A stretch of DNA of 6,687 bases, taken from positions 12,384-19,070 of the forward strand of contig PKYZ01000195.1 of assembly GCA_003132865.1 (NCBI GenBank), written 5' to 3'. The notes under the pieces are model-generated. The model saw only the letters and a program-made list of their open reading frames with translations. It had not been told where the DNA came from and did no database searches. The position numbers and the translations under genes were made by a program. Of this stretch, positions 5,963 to 6,687 are shown in pieces. Within the stretch, counting starts at the first letter, position 1. The number at the start of each line of letters is the position of its first letter. This stretch comes from Bryobacterales bacterium (GTDB lineage: Bacteria; Acidobacteriota; Terriglobia; Bryobacterales; Bryobacteraceae).

Positions 5963-5974
5963 GCGGATTTCCGC
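5963..5974. promoter_or_regulatory. Inverted repeat GCGGA-TT-TCCGC in the divergent spacer
   Basis: Perfect five-base arms sit in the 78-base spacer between the divergent GH5 and SMP-30 genes. Candidate -10 boxes flank it: TATGAT on the minus strand at 5938-5943 and TATACT on the plus strand at 5989-5994. A shared operator is plausible; the regulator is unknown. Confidence 0.28.
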
Positions 5975-5988
5975 TTGACGCCGTGATG

Positions 5989-5994
5989 TATACT
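5989..5994 (+). promoter_or_regulatory. Candidate -10 box for the SMP-30 gene
   Basis: TATACT (five of six to consensus) ends 16 bases before the ATG at 6011. The only TTGAC-like hexamer, TTGACG at 5975-5980, is just eight bases upstream, too close to pair with it, so the -35 is unclear. Confidence 0.25.
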
Positions 5995-6010
5995 GGCCTC
6001 CGGAATGCAT

Positions 6011-6687
6011 ATGAACGAGAACAGCAGGCGCTCTTTCCTGGCGGCCGCCCTGGCATCCGCCGTCCTAGCCCCAAAGGCGGCGCGCGCCCAGCGCGATTGG
6101 AGCGGCAAAGAGCCCGTGCGCTATCCCGATCCGGACATCCTGGTGCTGGACAAGCGCTTCGCCAAATACAAGGTCAACAACACCCCGATCCGCCGGCTGC
6201 GGACGGGCATGCTGTGGGCCGAAGGTCCGGCGTGGTCGGGCGCCGGCCGCTACCTGGTGTGGAGCGACATCCCCAACAACGCGCAGATGCGCTGGCTCGA
6301 AGAGGACGGCCACATCAGCACCTACCGCAATCCCAGCGGCAACAGCAACGGCAACACGTTCGACTATCAGGGCCGCGAGCTTTCCTGCGAGCACCTGAAC
6401 CGGCGCGTGGTCCGCTATGAACCGGATGGCGCGGTCACGGTGCTGGCCGACAAATGGAACGGCAAGCCGCTCAACGCGCCGAACGATATCGTGGTGCATC
6501 CGGACGGCGCGATCTGGTTTACCGACCCAGGCTACGGCATCCTGGCGGCGTATGAAGGCGCGCGCGCGGAGATGCAGTTGAAAGAGGCGGTATACCGCAT
6601 CGATGGCCAGACCGGCAAGATGGAGATGGTCAACGACGAAATGTACAAGCCCAACGGCCTGTGCTTTTCGCCCGACTACAAGAAGCT
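6011..6687 (+). CDS. Tat-exported SMP-30/gluconolactonase-like protein, 3' end outside the window
   Basis: 225 codons are visible and the frame is open at the right edge. The N-terminus NSRRSFLAAALASAVLA followed by ARAQ is a twin-arginine (Tat) signal, so the protein is folded in the cytoplasm and exported. The rest is an SMP-30/gluconolactonase/LRE-like six-bladed propeller: LWAEGPAW (E71, metal ligand in the family), LVWSDIPNN, SNGNTFDYQGRELSCEH, NAPNDIVVHPDGAIWFTDPGYG (N158, substrate/metal region), and KPNGLCFSPD (N215, metal ligand). The last family metal ligand, an Asp, would lie beyond the window. Family known: calcium- or zinc-dependent hydrolysis of sugar lactones; the exact lactone is unknown. 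I chose the ATG at 6011 because GGA sits six bases upstream; an in-frame ATG at 6005 has no room for a ribosome site. It is divergent from the GH5 gene, and both products are exported and act on carbohydrates. Confidence 0.9.
   Translation, partial: MNENSRRSFLAAALASAVLAPKAARAQRDWSGKEPVRYPDPDILVLDKRFAKYKVNNTPIRRLRTGMLWAEGPAWSGAGRYLVWSDIPNNAQMRWLEEDGHISTYRNPSGNSNGNTFDYQGRELSCEHLNRRVVRYEPDGAVTVLADKWNGKPLNAPNDIVVHPDGAIWFTDPGYGILAAYEGARAEMQLKEAVYRIDGQTGKMEMVNDEMYKPNGLCFSPDYKK

Noticed and set aside
1..6687. CRISPR array, tRNA or rRNA genes, insertion sequence
   Set aside because: No regularly spaced repeats, no tRNA-like cloverleaf or rRNA stretches, and no transposase motifs were seen.

Overview
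The window looks like a stretch of chromosome from a GC-rich, heterotrophic soil-type bacterium, quite possibly an Acidobacteriota relative. That taxonomic guess is inference, resting on the gene styles (secreted M20 peptidase, GPH-type sugar transporter, secreted GH5 glycosidase, Tat-exported SMP-30 protein, AsnA) and on GC that is about 60-65% in the lines I sampled. Two genes, a transporter at the left edge and asnA, are broken by small indels. This means either real decay or an imperfect (for example metagenomic) assembly.

Layout. Positions 1-3016 hold three minus-strand genes, read right to left: asnA (frameshifted), a signal-peptide M20 metallopeptidase, and the N-terminal end of a GPH/MFS sugar transporter with an internal deletion. 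Positions 3017-3303 are a gene-free spacer with inverted repeats and an attI-like core. Positions 3304-4452 are a single integron gene cassette of lower GC. It carries one plus-strand gene whose product has two DUF4062/TIR-like domains in tandem and no NTPase. The attC site is at 4378-4458, and the gene's stop codon lies inside the attC R'' box. Positions 4459-4720 are gene-free. Positions 4721-5932 encode a secreted GH5 glycoside hydrolase on the minus strand. From 6011 a divergent plus-strand gene for a Tat-exported SMP-30/gluconolactonase-like protein runs off the right edge.

The main discovery is the cassette. The first bases after the left crossover (GTTAGCC with the preceding G) are the exact complement of the R'' box (GGCTAAC) more than 1 kb away. 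The right-hand R' box that now abuts attC is a different variant, GTTAGGC. This is what cassette integration leaves behind. Removing the cassette in silico rebuilds an inverted-repeat core, GCCTAAACAGGGTTAGGC, that resembles the end of attI1. No integron integrase is present in the window, so this is an orphan site or a cassette inserted in trans. The cargo, a tandem TIR-like protein with the SxxxxE spacing kept in both domains, is a plausible but unproven stand-alone defence or NAD-metabolising effector. The flanking genes suggest ordinary nutrient handling (asparagine synthesis, peptide and polysaccharide breakdown, sugar uptake, lactone hydrolysis) and have no evident functional link to the cassette.
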